62,217 nt of DNA from Rhodospirillales bacterium. GTDB taxonomy: Bacteria; Pseudomonadota; Alphaproteobacteria; ATCC43930; CGMCC-115725. Below, in pieces: positions 1 to 8,234 of this stretch. Each line of letters opens with the position of its first letter. The stretch's first letter is position 1. The notes under the pieces are model-generated. The model did not search any database and was not told the DNA's origin. It saw only the letters and a list, made by a program, of their open reading frames with translations. The stretch lies in the NCBI GenBank assembly GCA_028288725.1, contig JAQGIC010000124.1, positions 1 through 62,217 of the forward strand, given 5' to 3'. The position numbers and the translations under genes are program-made.

Positions 1-204
1 AACGGCATCAACATGACCAAGCTGGAAAGCTACATGAGCGGCGGCACCTTCGCCGCGACCGAGTTCTATGCCGATGTCGAAGGCCATCCGTCCGAGCGCC
101 GGCTGCAACTGGCGCTCGAAGAGCTGAAATTCTTCACCGAGGAACTGACGATGCTGGGGACCTATCCGGCCCACCCGTCGCGCACGAAGACCGCGCAAGG
201 GTAA
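1..204 (+). CDS. pheA: Prephenate dehydratase, C-terminal fragment (cut by window start)
   Basis: The reading frame is open from base 1 to the TAA at 202-204 and gives 67 residues of a longer protein. It carries the C-terminal part of the ACT regulatory domain of prephenate dehydratase, with the typical run NxTKLESYM, then FYADVEGH, LEEL and a terminal LGTYPAHP. The enzyme converts prephenate to phenylpyruvate in phenylalanine synthesis, and the ACT domain binds phenylalanine for feedback inhibition. The catalytic part lies outside the window. The family call rests on the motif order, which is distinctive. Confidence 0.9.
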   Translation, partial: NGINMTKLESYMSGGTFAATEFYADVEGHPSERRLQLALEELKFFTEELTMLGTYPAHPSRTKTAQG

Positions 205-220
205 GTAGTTCTTTTTCCTT

Positions 221-302
221 GTCATTCCCGCGCAGGCGGGAATCCAGAGCAACCACGAGAGCCTTTGCGGCAACTCTGGATTCCCGCCTGCGCGGGAATG
301 AC
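221..302. repeat. Dispersed palindromic repeat, copy 1 (dRS3-like, ATTCCC-N8-GGGAAT arms)
   Basis: Bases 221-249 and 274-302 are perfect 29-nt inverted repeats around a 24-nt spacer. Each arm itself contains ATTCCCGC...GCGGGAAT followed by CCAGAG. A related element lies at 32314-32391. The layout resembles the small repeated palindromes called dRS3 in Neisseria and similar non-coding elements common in proteobacterial intergenic regions. It sits between the pheA stop and the hmrR promoter and may also end the pheA transcript as a hairpin. Confidence 0.85.
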
Positions 303-310
303 GGAGAACC

Positions 311-331
311 TTGACCTTGCCATGATGGCAA
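311..331 (+). promoter_or_regulatory. MerR-family (CueR/HmrR-type) promoter-operator
   Basis: A -35 hexamer TTGACC (311-316) is followed at once by the dyad TTGCCAT-G-ATGGCAA (317-331). The dyad lies between the promoter elements, as in CueR/HmrR-controlled promoters. A long 19-bp spacer would put the -10 element near 336-341, where the sequence is only a weak match. The site is about 40 bp upstream of the hmrR start and suggests autoregulation. No copA gene lies beside it. Confidence 0.7.
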
Positions 332-369
332 CCCCATCTCTCGCTTCTGACTTCAGGAGGGAGCGAGAG

Positions 370-795
370 ATGGCCATCCGGTCGGCCGAGATTCTGACCA
401 TCGGCGAGGCGTCGGCCGCGTCGGGCGTGTCGGCGAAGATGATCCGCTATTACGAGAGCATCGGCCTGGTGCGGCCGGCGACGCGGACCGAATCGAACTA
501 CCGCACCTACGACGGCAAGGCGGTCGAGACCTTGCGCTTCGTCGCCCGCGCCCGCCATCTGGGCTTTTCGATGATGGAGATCGGCCGCCTGCTCGCGCTG
601 TGGCAGGACCGCGCGCGCGCCAGCGCCGACGTCAAGGCGCTGGCCGTGAAGCATATCGACGAGCTGGAACAGCGCATCGCGGCCATGACCGCGATGAAGG
701 CGACGCTGGAACATCTGGCCCTGCGCTGCCACGGCGACGACCGGCCGGACTGCCCGATCATCGAGGGCATTGCCGGCGAGGAGTGCTGTCATTAG
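370..795 (+). CDS. hmrR: Cu(I)-responsive MerR-family transcriptional regulator (HmrR/CueR)
   Basis: This is a 141-residue MerR regulator. Residues about 9-75 form the winged helix (TIGEASAASGVSAKMIRYYE), followed by a dimerisation helix. The metal-binding loop has Cys120 and Cys128 with seven residues between them, the spacing that defines copper sensors of the CueR/HmrR type. An extra Cys-Cys pair (139-140) sits at the C-terminus. The ATG at 370 is preferred because of the AGGAGGGAG just upstream; a longer start at 265 would lie in the repeat and operator. The natural target is usually a P-type copper ATPase, which is not in this window, so the regulator probably acts on a distant gene. Confidence 0.92.
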   Translation: MAIRSAEILTIGEASAASGVSAKMIRYYESIGLVRPATRTESNYRTYDGKAVETLRFVARARHLGFSMMEIGRLLALWQDRARASADVKALAVKHIDELEQRIAAMTAMKATLEHLALRCHGDDRPDCPIIEGIAGEECCH

Positions 796-1052
796 GGGCG
801 ATTGCCCGCGCGCTGATGACGAGATTCGACCCATGTAGGTCGTACAGGATCGATTTCGCTAATCCTGAAACCGGCCGTTCGCCGCACCGCCCTTCCGGCG
901 GCAGGGCCCCCCATCATTGCCATTCGCCGAGAGTGCGCGCTTCCCCGATAACTGTCGTTCGTTCAGAAAAGCGCCGACGGCTGCTTCGTGCTCCATCTAC
1001 GCGTGGACAAGATGGTCTCCATCAATAGCCGACGGTTCAGCCTTGAAGCTGA
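796..1052. other. Intergenic gap with no recognised feature
   Basis: These 257 bases separate the hmrR stop from the 3' end of the broken mocR gene. I see no RNA gene, no credible small gene and no clear terminator. A short palindrome, AGCTGATCAGCT, overlaps the mocR stop region near 1047-1058. Confidence 0.4.
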
Positions 1053-2482
1053 TCAGCTGAACCGACGGATTACTTCGAAGAGCCGATCACAGGACCGAGC
1101 AAGATTCCTCGTCGGCGCGGTCGCGACACCAAGCAGAAGCCCAGACTCGGCGCTATCAGGCGACACATACCAGGCGGAAAGCGGCGCCGGAGACATGCCG
1201 AACGCCGATACTTCGCGTGCGACGGCCAAATCCGACGTTCCCCTCGGCAATTTCAGCAGCACGGCCAAGCCGGGTGCGGCAACGTGATCGGCACCGACGG
1301 ATGCTTGAAGACAATCCAGCAGCGCCTGCCGCTTGGCGGCATAGGCGCGCTTGGTGCGTCGGAGATGGCGCATATAGTGGCCCTCGTGCATGAACTCGGC
1401 GGTTGCGAGTTGCACCGCGGGGCCAGGTGGCGGCGCGAGACACGCTGCCACCTCCGCGAACCGAGAGATCAGTTCGACCGGCGCGACCAGAAAGCCAAGC
1501 CGAACAGTCGGACTGATCGTCTTGCTGAACGAGCCGATGTGAATGACGCGTCCGTCCCGGTCGAGCGACGCGAGCGCCGGCGCGGCCCTGCCCGCCAGTT
1601 GTAGCTCGCTCAGATAGTCGTCTTCGATCACCCAAACCTGGTTCGCGGCTGCCCACTCGAGCAGACGAAGGCGCCGCTCAAGCGACAAGGTGGGACCGAG
1701 CGGCGCCTGTTGACCGGGGGTCACGACCACGAGCTTCGCGTCGGGATGGTGGCGCAGGCCATGATCGATATCGATACCGTCGGCATCAACCGGGATCGGA
1801 GCGAGGGATAAGCGTGCGAGCTCAAGTCCCTTCCTGGCGAATGGGAAGCCCGGATTCTCGACCCAGGCGGTCTGTCCGCCCAGGCCAAGAACGCTGAGCG
1901 CCAGGCCGAGCCCTGCGCTGAATCCCCCGGTGACGATAACCTGCGATGGCGAGCAATTGATGCCGCGAGCGATGGCAAGATAGCCCGCGATTTCCCGCCT
2001 CAGTTCGAGCTCGCCGCGAGGGTCGGGATAGATGGGGGGAGCACTCGCCTCGACGCGGACCGCGTGCGCGCGAATGCGCGCGAACCTAATGTTGCCGGAA
2101 AGGTCTCGGTTGCCGGCACACCCATCTGGAAGAGCGCAGGCCCCTGCGTCATCTCCTGATAGATCTCCATGAACGAGCCTGCGTCCGGCGGCGGCTCGCT
2201 CTTTACGACGGCCCGAGGACGTTGGGCGACGCGCGTGCCGGTCGCCCGCGAGGCTTCAATCAGCTGGGCGGCGGCCAGCTTCTCGTAGGCGGTCCGCACG
2301 GTACCGCGCGCGACACCGAGTTGGGCAGCGAGATCCTGCCATGAGGGTAAGCGCGACCCCGGCTCCAGCACGCCACCCTCGATGGCCGTGGTCACCCCCC
2401 TTCGGATCTGCTCCGCCAACGGGATCTTCGCCGTACGGTCGAGATTCAGGTTCAGCGGCTTGTTCATGGTGCCGTAGTACAT
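1053..2482 (-). pseudogene. MocR/PdxR-type GntR-aminotransferase regulator, frameshifted
   Basis: The N-terminal part (2482 down to about 2097) encodes a GntR winged helix (PLAEQIRRGV, ARGTVRTAYEKL). The C-terminal part encodes a fold-type I aminotransferase-like domain with YPDPRGELELRREIA, VIVTGG, WVENPGF, VIEDDY and the PLP lysine motif SFSKT. The two halves are in different frames. The switch lies near 2095, where CCGGC appears instead of an expected CCGGGC. Adding one base gives 1431 nt, an unbroken 476-residue protein of normal family length. Such regulators sense amino or PLP-linked ligands. It is divergent from the cupin operon at 2557, its probable target. It may be a true pseudogene or a sequence error. 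Confidence 0.85.
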
Positions 2483-2556
2483 GATTTTTCCGCGTTCTTG
2501 ATGCTTTTTTATAACCCAACAAGACGCATCTTCGGGCTGGCAGAAGGAGAAAGCCC

Positions 2557-2973
2557 ATGAAGATCCGCGCCATCGTCGCTGCTACCTGCGCCGCCCTGGC
2601 CTTCGCGCTTGCCGGGTCCGCCTCGGCCCATGGTCAAGCCGAAACGGTCACGCCTAAATTCGATCAAGCGATTCCGAACATCCCCGGCAAGTCGCTCGTC
2701 ATTCTGGAAGTCGACTATGCACCAGGGGCTGCTTCCCCGCCGCACACACACGCGAAGTCCGCCTTCATCTACGCCTATGTGATCTCGGGTGAGATCGAGT
2801 CGAAGGTGAACAACGGCGAGACCCGCATCTACACCGCCGGCGAGAGCTGGTCCGAACCGCCGAACGCGAGCCATCCAATCAGCCGCAACGCGAGCAAGAC
2901 CAAGCCGGCGAAGTTGCTCGCGGTCTTCGTCGTCGACTCTGACGACAAGGCGCTTACCACCCCCGTCAAATGA
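2557..2973 (+). CDS. Secreted cupin-domain protein
   Basis: The gene encodes 138 residues. Residues 1-24 form a signal peptide ending in SASA, so the protein should be periplasmic. The remainder is one cupin barrel with His63 and His65 in a PPHTHAKSAF stretch and a further His106, all candidate metal ligands. The glutamate usual in cupin motif 1 is not at its expected place, so metal binding may differ from the standard set. GAAGGAG lies at a good distance from the ATG. It starts a three-gene operon with the AhpD-like and HD proteins and is divergent from the MocR gene. The substrate is unknown; cupins of this type often accompany AhpD-like proteins. Confidence 0.85.
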   Translation: MKIRAIVAATCAALAFALAGSASAHGQAETVTPKFDQAIPNIPGKSLVILEVDYAPGAASPPHTHAKSAFIYAYVISGEIESKVNNGETRIYTAGESWSEPPNASHPISRNASKTKPAKLLAVFVVDSDDKALTTPVK

Positions 2974-2992
2974 GACCGAAGGGATTAGAACG

Positions 2993-3448
2993 ATGACCAA
3001 GAGACTCGATTACGACCAGATCGCTCCCAACGGGGCCAAGGCACTTGGCGGTGTCTATGGCTATGTCATGCAGAGCGGTCTGCCCGACGAACTGGTGGCG
3101 CTGGTCTATCTGCGGATCTCGCAGATCAACAACTGCGCCTATTGTCTCGACATGCACACCCGCGACCTCATCACGAAGGGGGTGAAGGTCGAGAAGCTTG
3201 CGCTGCTGCAGGCCTGGGAGGAAGGCGGCAGTCTCTTCAGCGAGACCGAACGCGCCGCGCTTGCCTGGGCCGAGAGTGTGACACGCGTCGCCGAGACCGG
3301 CGTGCCGGATAGCGCTTACAAAGCCGCGCGAGGCGTTTTCGATGAGAAGCAACTCGTCGACCTTACGATCGCGATCAGCCTGATGAACAGCTACAATCGC
3401 ATGGCCATCAGCTTCCGGAACACGCCGCAGGCCGTCCTTGAAAACTGA
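2993..3448 (+). CDS. Carboxymuconolactone decarboxylase / AhpD-like protein
   Basis: The 151-residue product has the AhpD-like core NNCAYCLDMHT, giving Cys48, Cys51 and His55 in the C-X2-C-X3-H arrangement used for peroxidase or disulfide chemistry in the AhpD family. The rest is alpha-helical, as expected of CMD folds. True ring-cleaving decarboxylases lack the CxxC pair, so a thiol redox role is more likely. The ATG follows the cupin stop by about 20 bases, so the two genes are probably co-transcribed. No signal peptide is present, placing it in the cytoplasm, unlike the cupin. Confidence 0.88.
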   Translation: MTKRLDYDQIAPNGAKALGGVYGYVMQSGLPDELVALVYLRISQINNCAYCLDMHTRDLITKGVKVEKLALLQAWEEGGSLFSETERAALAWAESVTRVAETGVPDSAYKAARGVFDEKQLVDLTIAISLMNSYNRMAISFRNTPQAVLEN

Positions 3449-3501
3449 GCCTGCGCGCTGCGCCGATCTTGAATATCGTGAGATGTGATGGAGTATAGAC
3501 C

Positions 3502-4143
3502 ATGCTTGTAGACGAGATTTCTGGCGTAAGAATTCCAGACAGCAAATTGGCGTGCGAAGTGACCCAGATCATTCGTGACACAGAGAGCGATCTTCTCTTC
3601 CATCACTCAATCCGAGTCTATTTCTGGGGAGCCTTGACTGGGAATCGGATGGAGCGGACCTTTGATCCGGAACTACTCTACATGGCCGCTATGTTCCACG
3701 ACATCGGCCTCACCGCACGCTATGAAAACAGCCAGCTACGCTTCGAAGTGGATGGCGCGAATGCTGCGCGCGAATTTCTTCAGGGGCACGGCATCTCCGA
3801 AAGCGATGTCGAGACGGTCTGGAACGCCGTCGCTCTCCACACAACGCCTGGCATACCCCAATATATGCGTCCTGAGATCGCGCTGGTGCAGGCGGGGGCC
3901 GGCATGGATGTGGCCGGCCGCGGCTATGAGCAATTTACCGACGAGCAGCGTGAGGCCGTCATCGCCGCCTTTCCTCGAGGCAGCGACTTCAAGCATAGAA
4001 TCATTGACGCCTTCTATCGGGGCATGAAGCACCGTCCCGACAGCACCTTTGGAACTTTCAACGACGACGTCCTGGCGTTCAAGGATCCGAACTTTCGGCG
4101 AATCGATATGTGCAGCATCATTCTTGCGTCGAAATTCGAATAG
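3502..4143 (+). CDS. HD-domain hydrolase related to cyanamide hydratase (Ddi2-like)
   Basis: The 213-residue protein has the HD-superfamily metal set: His34/His35 (LLFHHSIRVY), the His66-Asp67 pair in AAMFHDIGLT, His113 in ALHTTPG and a later Asp near 136. The string RFEVDGANAAREFL and the HTTPGI region match the cyanamide-hydratase-like branch of HD proteins rather than nucleotide phosphohydrolases. It is the third gene of the cupin/AhpD-like set, 53 bases after the previous stop. The activity is not provable from sequence; nitrile or cyanamide hydration is one possibility. GC content looks slightly lower than in the housekeeping genes nearby. Confidence 0.8.
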   Translation: MLVDEISGVRIPDSKLACEVTQIIRDTESDLLFHHSIRVYFWGALTGNRMERTFDPELLYMAAMFHDIGLTARYENSQLRFEVDGANAAREFLQGHGISESDVETVWNAVALHTTPGIPQYMRPEIALVQAGAGMDVAGRGYEQFTDEQREAVIAAFPRGSDFKHRIIDAFYRGMKHRPDSTFGTFNDDVLAFKDPNFRRIDMCSIILASKFE

Positions 4144-4429
4144 CTGAGCCAACGCAGCTTTTCGCCTGGAGCCGAGGCTTCGGTCCTGGGGATTTATCTA
4201 CACTGGCCGTATGCTGGCCCGCAGCGGAGCAAGCTGTTTGCCGAGAATGCGAGGCGGTAACAGCCCGACCGTCCGCTTAGGCCGTCTCTGACCCAAAAAC
4301 CTGCCGTTCTGCTAACGGCCCATCCAAGCCGGAAGACGAATGTCCGCTATTTCGCATCGGCACCCGAAAGCAGAAAGTCGCGTTTCCACCCCTCCCAGGC
4401 ATCACCTCCCTACTCGACCCAGCCTCGCC
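4144..4429. other. Intergenic gap with no recognised gene
   Basis: These 286 bases separate the HD-protein gene from the convergent ynfA gene. I see no gene, RNA or strong hairpin. Base composition falls slightly below the window average. Confidence 0.4.
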
Positions 4430-4753
4430 CTACCCCCGTGGCGCGAACAGAATGACCCCCGCCCCCGCGATGCAGAGCACCGCGCCCATCAGGTCCCAGC
4501 GGTCCGGCCGGACCCGCTCGACCACGAGCAGCCAAAGGAGCGAGACCGCGACATAGACCCCGCCATAGGCGGCATAGGCGCGGCCGGCGGCCGGCGCATC
4601 GATCTTGGTCAGCAGGAACGCGAACAGCGCCAGCGACGCCGCCCCCGGCACGAGCCAGAGCGGCGAGCGGCCGAGCCGGAGCCAAGCCCAGACGGCATAG
4701 CAACCGGCGATCTCGGCCAGCGCCGCGCCGACCGCGGCGGCGAACGAGCCCAT
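4430..4753 (-). CDS. ynfA: YnfA / UPF0060 family small membrane protein
   Basis: The 107-residue protein has four hydrophobic segments and the family signatures [13 protein letters not shown] near the start and [15 protein letters not shown] in the middle. YnfA proteins resemble small multidrug resistance transporters. The ATG (4753-4751) shares one base with the nudC TGA (TGATG), so it is probably translationally coupled to nudC. The start fits the usual family length of about 108 residues. Confidence 0.88.
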   Translation of the reverse strand: MGSFAAAVGAALAEIAGCYAVWAWLRLGRSPLWLVPGAASLALFAFLLTKIDAPAAGRAYAAYGGVYVAVSLLWLLVVERVRPDRWDLMGAVLCIAGAGVILFAPRG

Positions 4754-5682
4754 CAGCGCTGGAGCCAGTCCTCGATCAGGCGGCGCGAGATCGAATCCTT
4801 GCGCGGCAGGCGGAAGAATTCGTCGTCCTTGTGCTCCAGCACCCAGTCGCGCTGGAACCAGCGGGCGTCTTCCAGTTCCTTGTCGTTCAGGTTGATCTGG
4901 CGGCTTTTCGCGGTCGCATAGAATCCCAGCATGATCGAGGATGGAAACGGCCAGGGCTGCGAGGAATGATATGTGGCGTCCTCGACCTCGATGCCGGCCT
5001 CTTCCTTGACCTCGCGCGCCACCGCCTCTTCCAGGCTTTCGCCCGGCTCGACGAAGCCGGCGAGCGTCGAATACATGCCCTTCGGCCAGACCGCCTGACG
5101 GCCCAGCAGCATCTTGTCGCCATCGGTCACCAGCATGATCACGGCCGGATCGGTGCGCGGGAAATGGTGGGTCTTGCATTCGGGCGAGATGCAGATGCGG
5201 ACATGGCCGGCCTCGGCCCCGATGGTCGGGCTGCCGCACACGCCGCAGAACCGGTGCCGGCTGTGCCAATGGCTCAGGCCCCGCGCATAGGCCAGCAACG
5301 AGCCGGTCCGCTGCGGCAACAGCGGCCCGAAAGCGCGCAGGTCCTGGAATTTCGGGCCTTCATCCGGGGCAAACCCGCCGAAGCCCAGCCGCTCCAGCGG
5401 CGTCTCCTCGGACGAGATGTCGAGCGCGAAATGGGCGATCTCGCCGTCCAACCCAAGCAGCATCGGCTCGGCGCCGCCGACGATAAAGGGCGTGACCGTC
5501 GGCAGATCGAGCAGGATCGGCTCCGGAGCGCCGTCCTGGTCGCGCACGAGATGCTGGGCGCGCCAGATCGGCACGAAGCGGCTCGTCTCCGCGGTCAACC
5601 GCGCCTTGAGCCAGTCGGGGTTCTTGCGCAGCGGACCGACCCGATCGAGCCCCCCCGCCGCATAGAAATTCGGTCGCTTCAT
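4753..5682 (-). CDS. nudC: NAD+ diphosphatase / NADH pyrophosphatase (also NAD-decapping) NudC
   Basis: The 309-residue Nudix enzyme splits NAD(H) into NMN(H) and AMP and can remove NAD caps from RNA. A zinc ribbon is visible (Cys146, Cys149, Cys164, Cys169). The Nudix box runs from Gly209 to about residue 231 with REVKEEAG at its core. The NudC-specific QPWPFP motif lies at 242-247. The frame stays open far upstream as an artefact of GC-rich sequence. I chose the ATG at 5682 because conserved N-terminal sequence begins there; an ATG at 5700 is an alternative. It is divergent from the SRP RNA. Confidence 0.93.
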   Translation of the reverse strand: MKRPNFYAAGGLDRVGPLRKNPDWLKARLTAETSRFVPIWRAQHLVRDQDGAPEPILLDLPTVTPFIVGGAEPMLLGLDGEIAHFALDISSEETPLERLGFGGFAPDEGPKFQDLRAFGPLLPQRTGSLLAYARGLSHWHSRHRFCGVCGSPTIGAEAGHVRICISPECKTHHFPRTDPAVIMLVTDGDKMLLGRQAVWPKGMYSTLAGFVEPGESLEEAVAREVKEEAGIEVEDATYHSSQPWPFPSSIMLGFYATAKSRQINLNDKELEDARWFQRDWVLEHKDDEFFRLPRKDSISRRLIEDWLQR

Positions 5683-5789
5683 GGGGCGAGACCATCGCAT
5701 GGCGGCGGCCGACCGGCAAGCGGTGGGCGGTCGCACCTCCCGCGCCCGGCCGATTCCTGCAGCCCATCCATGCCATCGGTCGAACGGGC

Positions 5790-5818
5790 TTGCACCTTGG
5801 CTCGGGACAGTCGATATA
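5790..5818 (+). promoter_or_regulatory. Sigma-70 promoter of the SRP RNA
   Basis: TTGCAC (5790-5795) and GATATA (5813-5818) are separated by exactly 17 bp. Transcription should start near 5824, which agrees with the predicted 5' end of the SRP RNA stem. Confidence 0.65.
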
Positions 5819-5820
5819 GG

Positions 5821-5926
5821 GGATGGAAGGCTGGTGATGGGCAGGTCCCTCGCCAACCCGGTCAGGTCCGGAAGGAAGCAGCCGCAACGAGTTTCGACGT
5901 GGGTCGTCGCCGGTCTTCCACCTTCT
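5821..5926 (+). ncRNA. ffs: Signal recognition particle RNA (4.5S-like)
   Basis: The conserved SRP domain IV apical sequence GGTCAGGTCCGGAAGGAAGC is present at about 5860-5879, followed by AGCCGCAACG. The flanks pair into a long stem: GGATGGAAGGCTGG (from 5821) with CCGGTCTTCCACC (to about 5922). The RNA binds Ffh and targets membrane proteins to the translocon. Its place just upstream of dnaX is the usual one in alphaproteobacteria. The exact ends are estimated from the pairing and the promoter. Confidence 0.93.
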
Positions 5927-6030
5927 TCGCGTCCCACGTGACCTCTGGCGGCGGGCCCCTTCTTGACAGTGTCGACCGCGACCGATCGTCCTGCCCGCCC
6001 GGCGATGCCCCAGGCATCCCGCCGAGCTTC

Positions 6031-7899
6031 ATGAGCAATCAAGTCGAATACCGGGTCTTGGCCCGCAAATACCGGCCGTCGAGCTTCGATCAGCTGATCG
6101 GCCACGACACGCTGGTCCGCACGCTGTCGAACGCGTTCAACAGCGGGCGCATCGCCCATGCCTTCATGCTGACCGGCGTGCGCGGCGTGGGCAAGACCAC
6201 CACGGCCCGCATCATCGCCCGCGCCTTGAACTGCATCGGCCCGGACGGCACCGGCGGCCCGACCATGCAGCCCTGCGGATCGTGCGACGCCTGCCGCTCG
6301 ATCGCCGAGGACCGCCATCCGGACGTGATCGAGATGGATGCCGCGTCCCGCACCGGTGTCGACGATATCCGCGAGCTGATCGAGAGCGTGCGCTATCGCC
6401 CGGTCTCGGCGCGCTACAAGATCTACATCATCGACGAAGTACATATGCTGTCCAAAGCCGCGTTCAACGCGCTGCTGAAGACGCTCGAGGAACCGCCGCC
6501 GGACATCAAGTTCGTGTTCGCGACGACCGAGATCAACAAGGTGCCGGTCACGGTGCTGTCGCGCTGCCAGCGCTACACCCTGCCCCGCATCCCGCTCGAT
6601 ACGCTCGCGGCCTATTACGGCGAGATCGCGATCAAGGAAAAGGTCGAGATCGAGCCCGGCGCGCTGGCGCTGGTCGCGCGCGCCGCCGACGGCTCGGTGC
6701 GCGACGGCTTGTCGATTCTCGACCAGGCGATCGCGCTCGGCTTCGGCGCCCTGATCACCGAGGCCGCCGTCCGCGACATGCTGGGCGTGGCCGACCGGGG
6801 CCTGACCTTCGATCTGTTCGAGAATGTGATGGCCGGCGACGCGCCGGCGGCGCTGGCCGGGCTCGAAGTGCTCTATAACGGCGGCACCGACCCGGCGATG
6901 GTGCTGCAGGATCTGCTGGACGTGACCCATTTCGTCACGCGCCTGAAGCTGGAACGCACCACCGAGGCCACGTCCGCCCAGCCGCTGGCCGACGGCCAGG
7001 ATCTGGAACGCGGCCGGGCGCTCGCCGCCAAGCTGGGCCTCGCGGCGCTGGCGCGCACCTGGCAGCTGCTGCTGAAGGGCCTGCCCGAAGTGCAGATGGC
7101 GCCGCATCCGCTCAAAGCCGCGGAGATGATCCTGATCCGCCTGGTCTATGTCACCGACCTGCCGCCGCCGGCCGAGCTGATCCGGGCGCTGCAGAACGCC
7201 GGCGCCGGCCAGGGCACGTCCGGCGCCATCCCCAGCGGCAATGGCCCCGGTCCTCGGGCCGAAGCCCCGCCGCGTCCGGTTGCGATCCAGGGCGGCGGCC
7301 AGGCGATGGCCGCGCGCCAGGCCGAGCCGATGGCGGCAAGCGCGCTGGAGCCGAGCGCCGAACTGTCGCTGCCGCGGCCGATGAGCTTTCATGAGGTCAT
7401 GGAGCTGATCGCCCGCCAGCGCGAAGCGATCCTCTATAATCACGTTGCCGCCTTCGTGCATCTGGTGCGCTTCGAGCCCGGCCAGATCGAGCTTCGCCCC
7501 GAGCCGGAGGCGCCGCGCGATCTGGCGACGCGCATGGGCCAGTTCCTGAACGAGATCACCGGCCAGCGCTGGATGATCACCATGTCGCGCGAGCCGGGCC
7601 TGCCCACGCACAAGGAGCAGATGCAGGCGGCCGAGACGAAGCGCCGGGCCGAGGTCAGCGCCACGCCGCTGGTCCAGGCCTTGCTCGCAGCCTTTCCGGG
7701 GCTCACCATCGACAAGATCATCGATCTGGAGCCGCCGCCGGAGCCGGCGCTGCCGGTCGAGCTGCCGCTGGAACCGGAACCGGTGGAAGCGGTTGCGGTC
7801 TTCGATGACGCGCCGGCCGCAGGACTTTACGAAGAAGACGATCCGGGGCCGTTCGTGGCCCCGGTCCTCGATCCCGATGAAGAAGATGGAGACGCTTGA
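6031..7899 (+). CDS. dnaX: DNA polymerase III subunit tau/gamma
   Basis: The 622-residue clamp-loader ATPase loads the sliding clamp and organises the replisome. Walker A (GVRGVGKT) lies at 49-56. Zinc-binding Cys68, Cys82, Cys85 and Cys88 follow, then the DEVH Walker B box at 135-138 and the SRC arginine-finger/sensor motif at 177-179. Domain III follows, then a proline- and alanine-rich linker (about 390-440) and a C-terminal tau-type tail ending in an acidic stretch. The ATG at 6031 is chosen because the conserved YRVLARKYRP starts seven residues later. The frame upstream is open but runs through the SRP RNA. The ybaB gene follows after a one-base gap. Confidence 0.95.
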   Translation: MSNQVEYRVLARKYRPSSFDQLIGHDTLVRTLSNAFNSGRIAHAFMLTGVRGVGKTTTARIIARALNCIGPDGTGGPTMQPCGSCDACRSIAEDRHPDVIEMDAASRTGVDDIRELIESVRYRPVSARYKIYIIDEVHMLSKAAFNALLKTLEEPPPDIKFVFATTEINKVPVTVLSRCQRYTLPRIPLDTLAAYYGEIAIKEKVEIEPGALALVARAADGSVRDGLSILDQAIALGFGALITEAAVRDMLGVADRGLTFDLFENVMAGDAPAALAGLEVLYNGGTDPAMVLQDLLDVTHFVTRLKLERTTEATSAQPLADGQDLERGRALAAKLGLAALARTWQLLLKGLPEVQMAPHPLKAAEMILIRLVYVTDLPPPAELIRALQNAGAGQGTSGAIPSGNGPGPRAEAPPRPVAIQGGGQAMAARQAEPMAASALEPSAELSLPRPMSFHEVMELIARQREAILYNHVAAFVHLVRFEPGQIELRPEPEAPRDLATRMGQFLNEITGQRWMITMSREPGLPTHKEQMQAAETKRRAEVSATPLVQALLAAFPGLTIDKIIDLEPPPEPALPVELPLEPEPVEAVAVFDDAPAAGLYEEDDPGPFVAPVLDPDEEDGDA

Positions 7900-7900
7900 G

Positions 7901-8224
7901 ATGAAGAATCTCGGCAATATGATGAAGCAGGCGCAGCAGTTTCAGACGCGCATGTCGGAAATGCAGGCCGAACTGGAAAAGGTCGAGATGACCGGCCAGT
8001 CCGGCGGCGGCACGGTCAAGATCGTGCTGTCGGGCAAAAACGAGGTCCGCAAGATCTCGATCGACAAGGCGCTGGTCGACCCGGAAGAGGTCGAGGTGCT
8101 GGAGGACCTGCTGCTGGCCGCGTTCAACGACGCCAAGCACAAGGTCGAGACCCATGCCGCCGCCGAGATGCAGAAGATCACCGGCGGGCTGCAACTGCCC
8201 CCGGGCATAAAGCTGCCGTTCTAA
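7901..8224 (+). CDS. Nucleoid-associated protein, YbaB/EbfC family
   Basis: The 107-residue protein starts with the family signature [13 protein letters not shown] and has the GGGTVKI and [10 protein letters not shown] stretches of YbaB/EbfC proteins. These are small tweezer-shaped dimers that bind DNA without strong sequence preference. The ATG begins one base after the dnaX stop, with GGAGA upstream inside dnaX, so the two are translationally coupled. The in-frame ATGs at 7877 and 7886 would add residues not seen in the family. Confidence 0.93.
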   Translation: MKNLGNMMKQAQQFQTRMSEMQAELEKVEMTGQSGGGTVKIVLSGKNEVRKISIDKALVDPEEVEVLEDLLLAAFNDAKHKVETHAAAEMQKITGGLQLPPGIKLPF

Positions 8225-8234
8225 GGGCTCCCGC

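Noticed and set aside
265-370. Longer start for hmrR at 265
   Set aside because: It would translate through the palindrome and its own operator; the MerR domain starts just after 370.
4753-7917. A 1054-codon open frame on the minus strand and a 1022-codon frame on the plus strand spanning nudC, SRP RNA and dnaX
   Set aside because: Only the ends (nudC and dnaX) have recognisable sequence; the rest is GC-rich open frame over an RNA gene and the antisense of dnaX.
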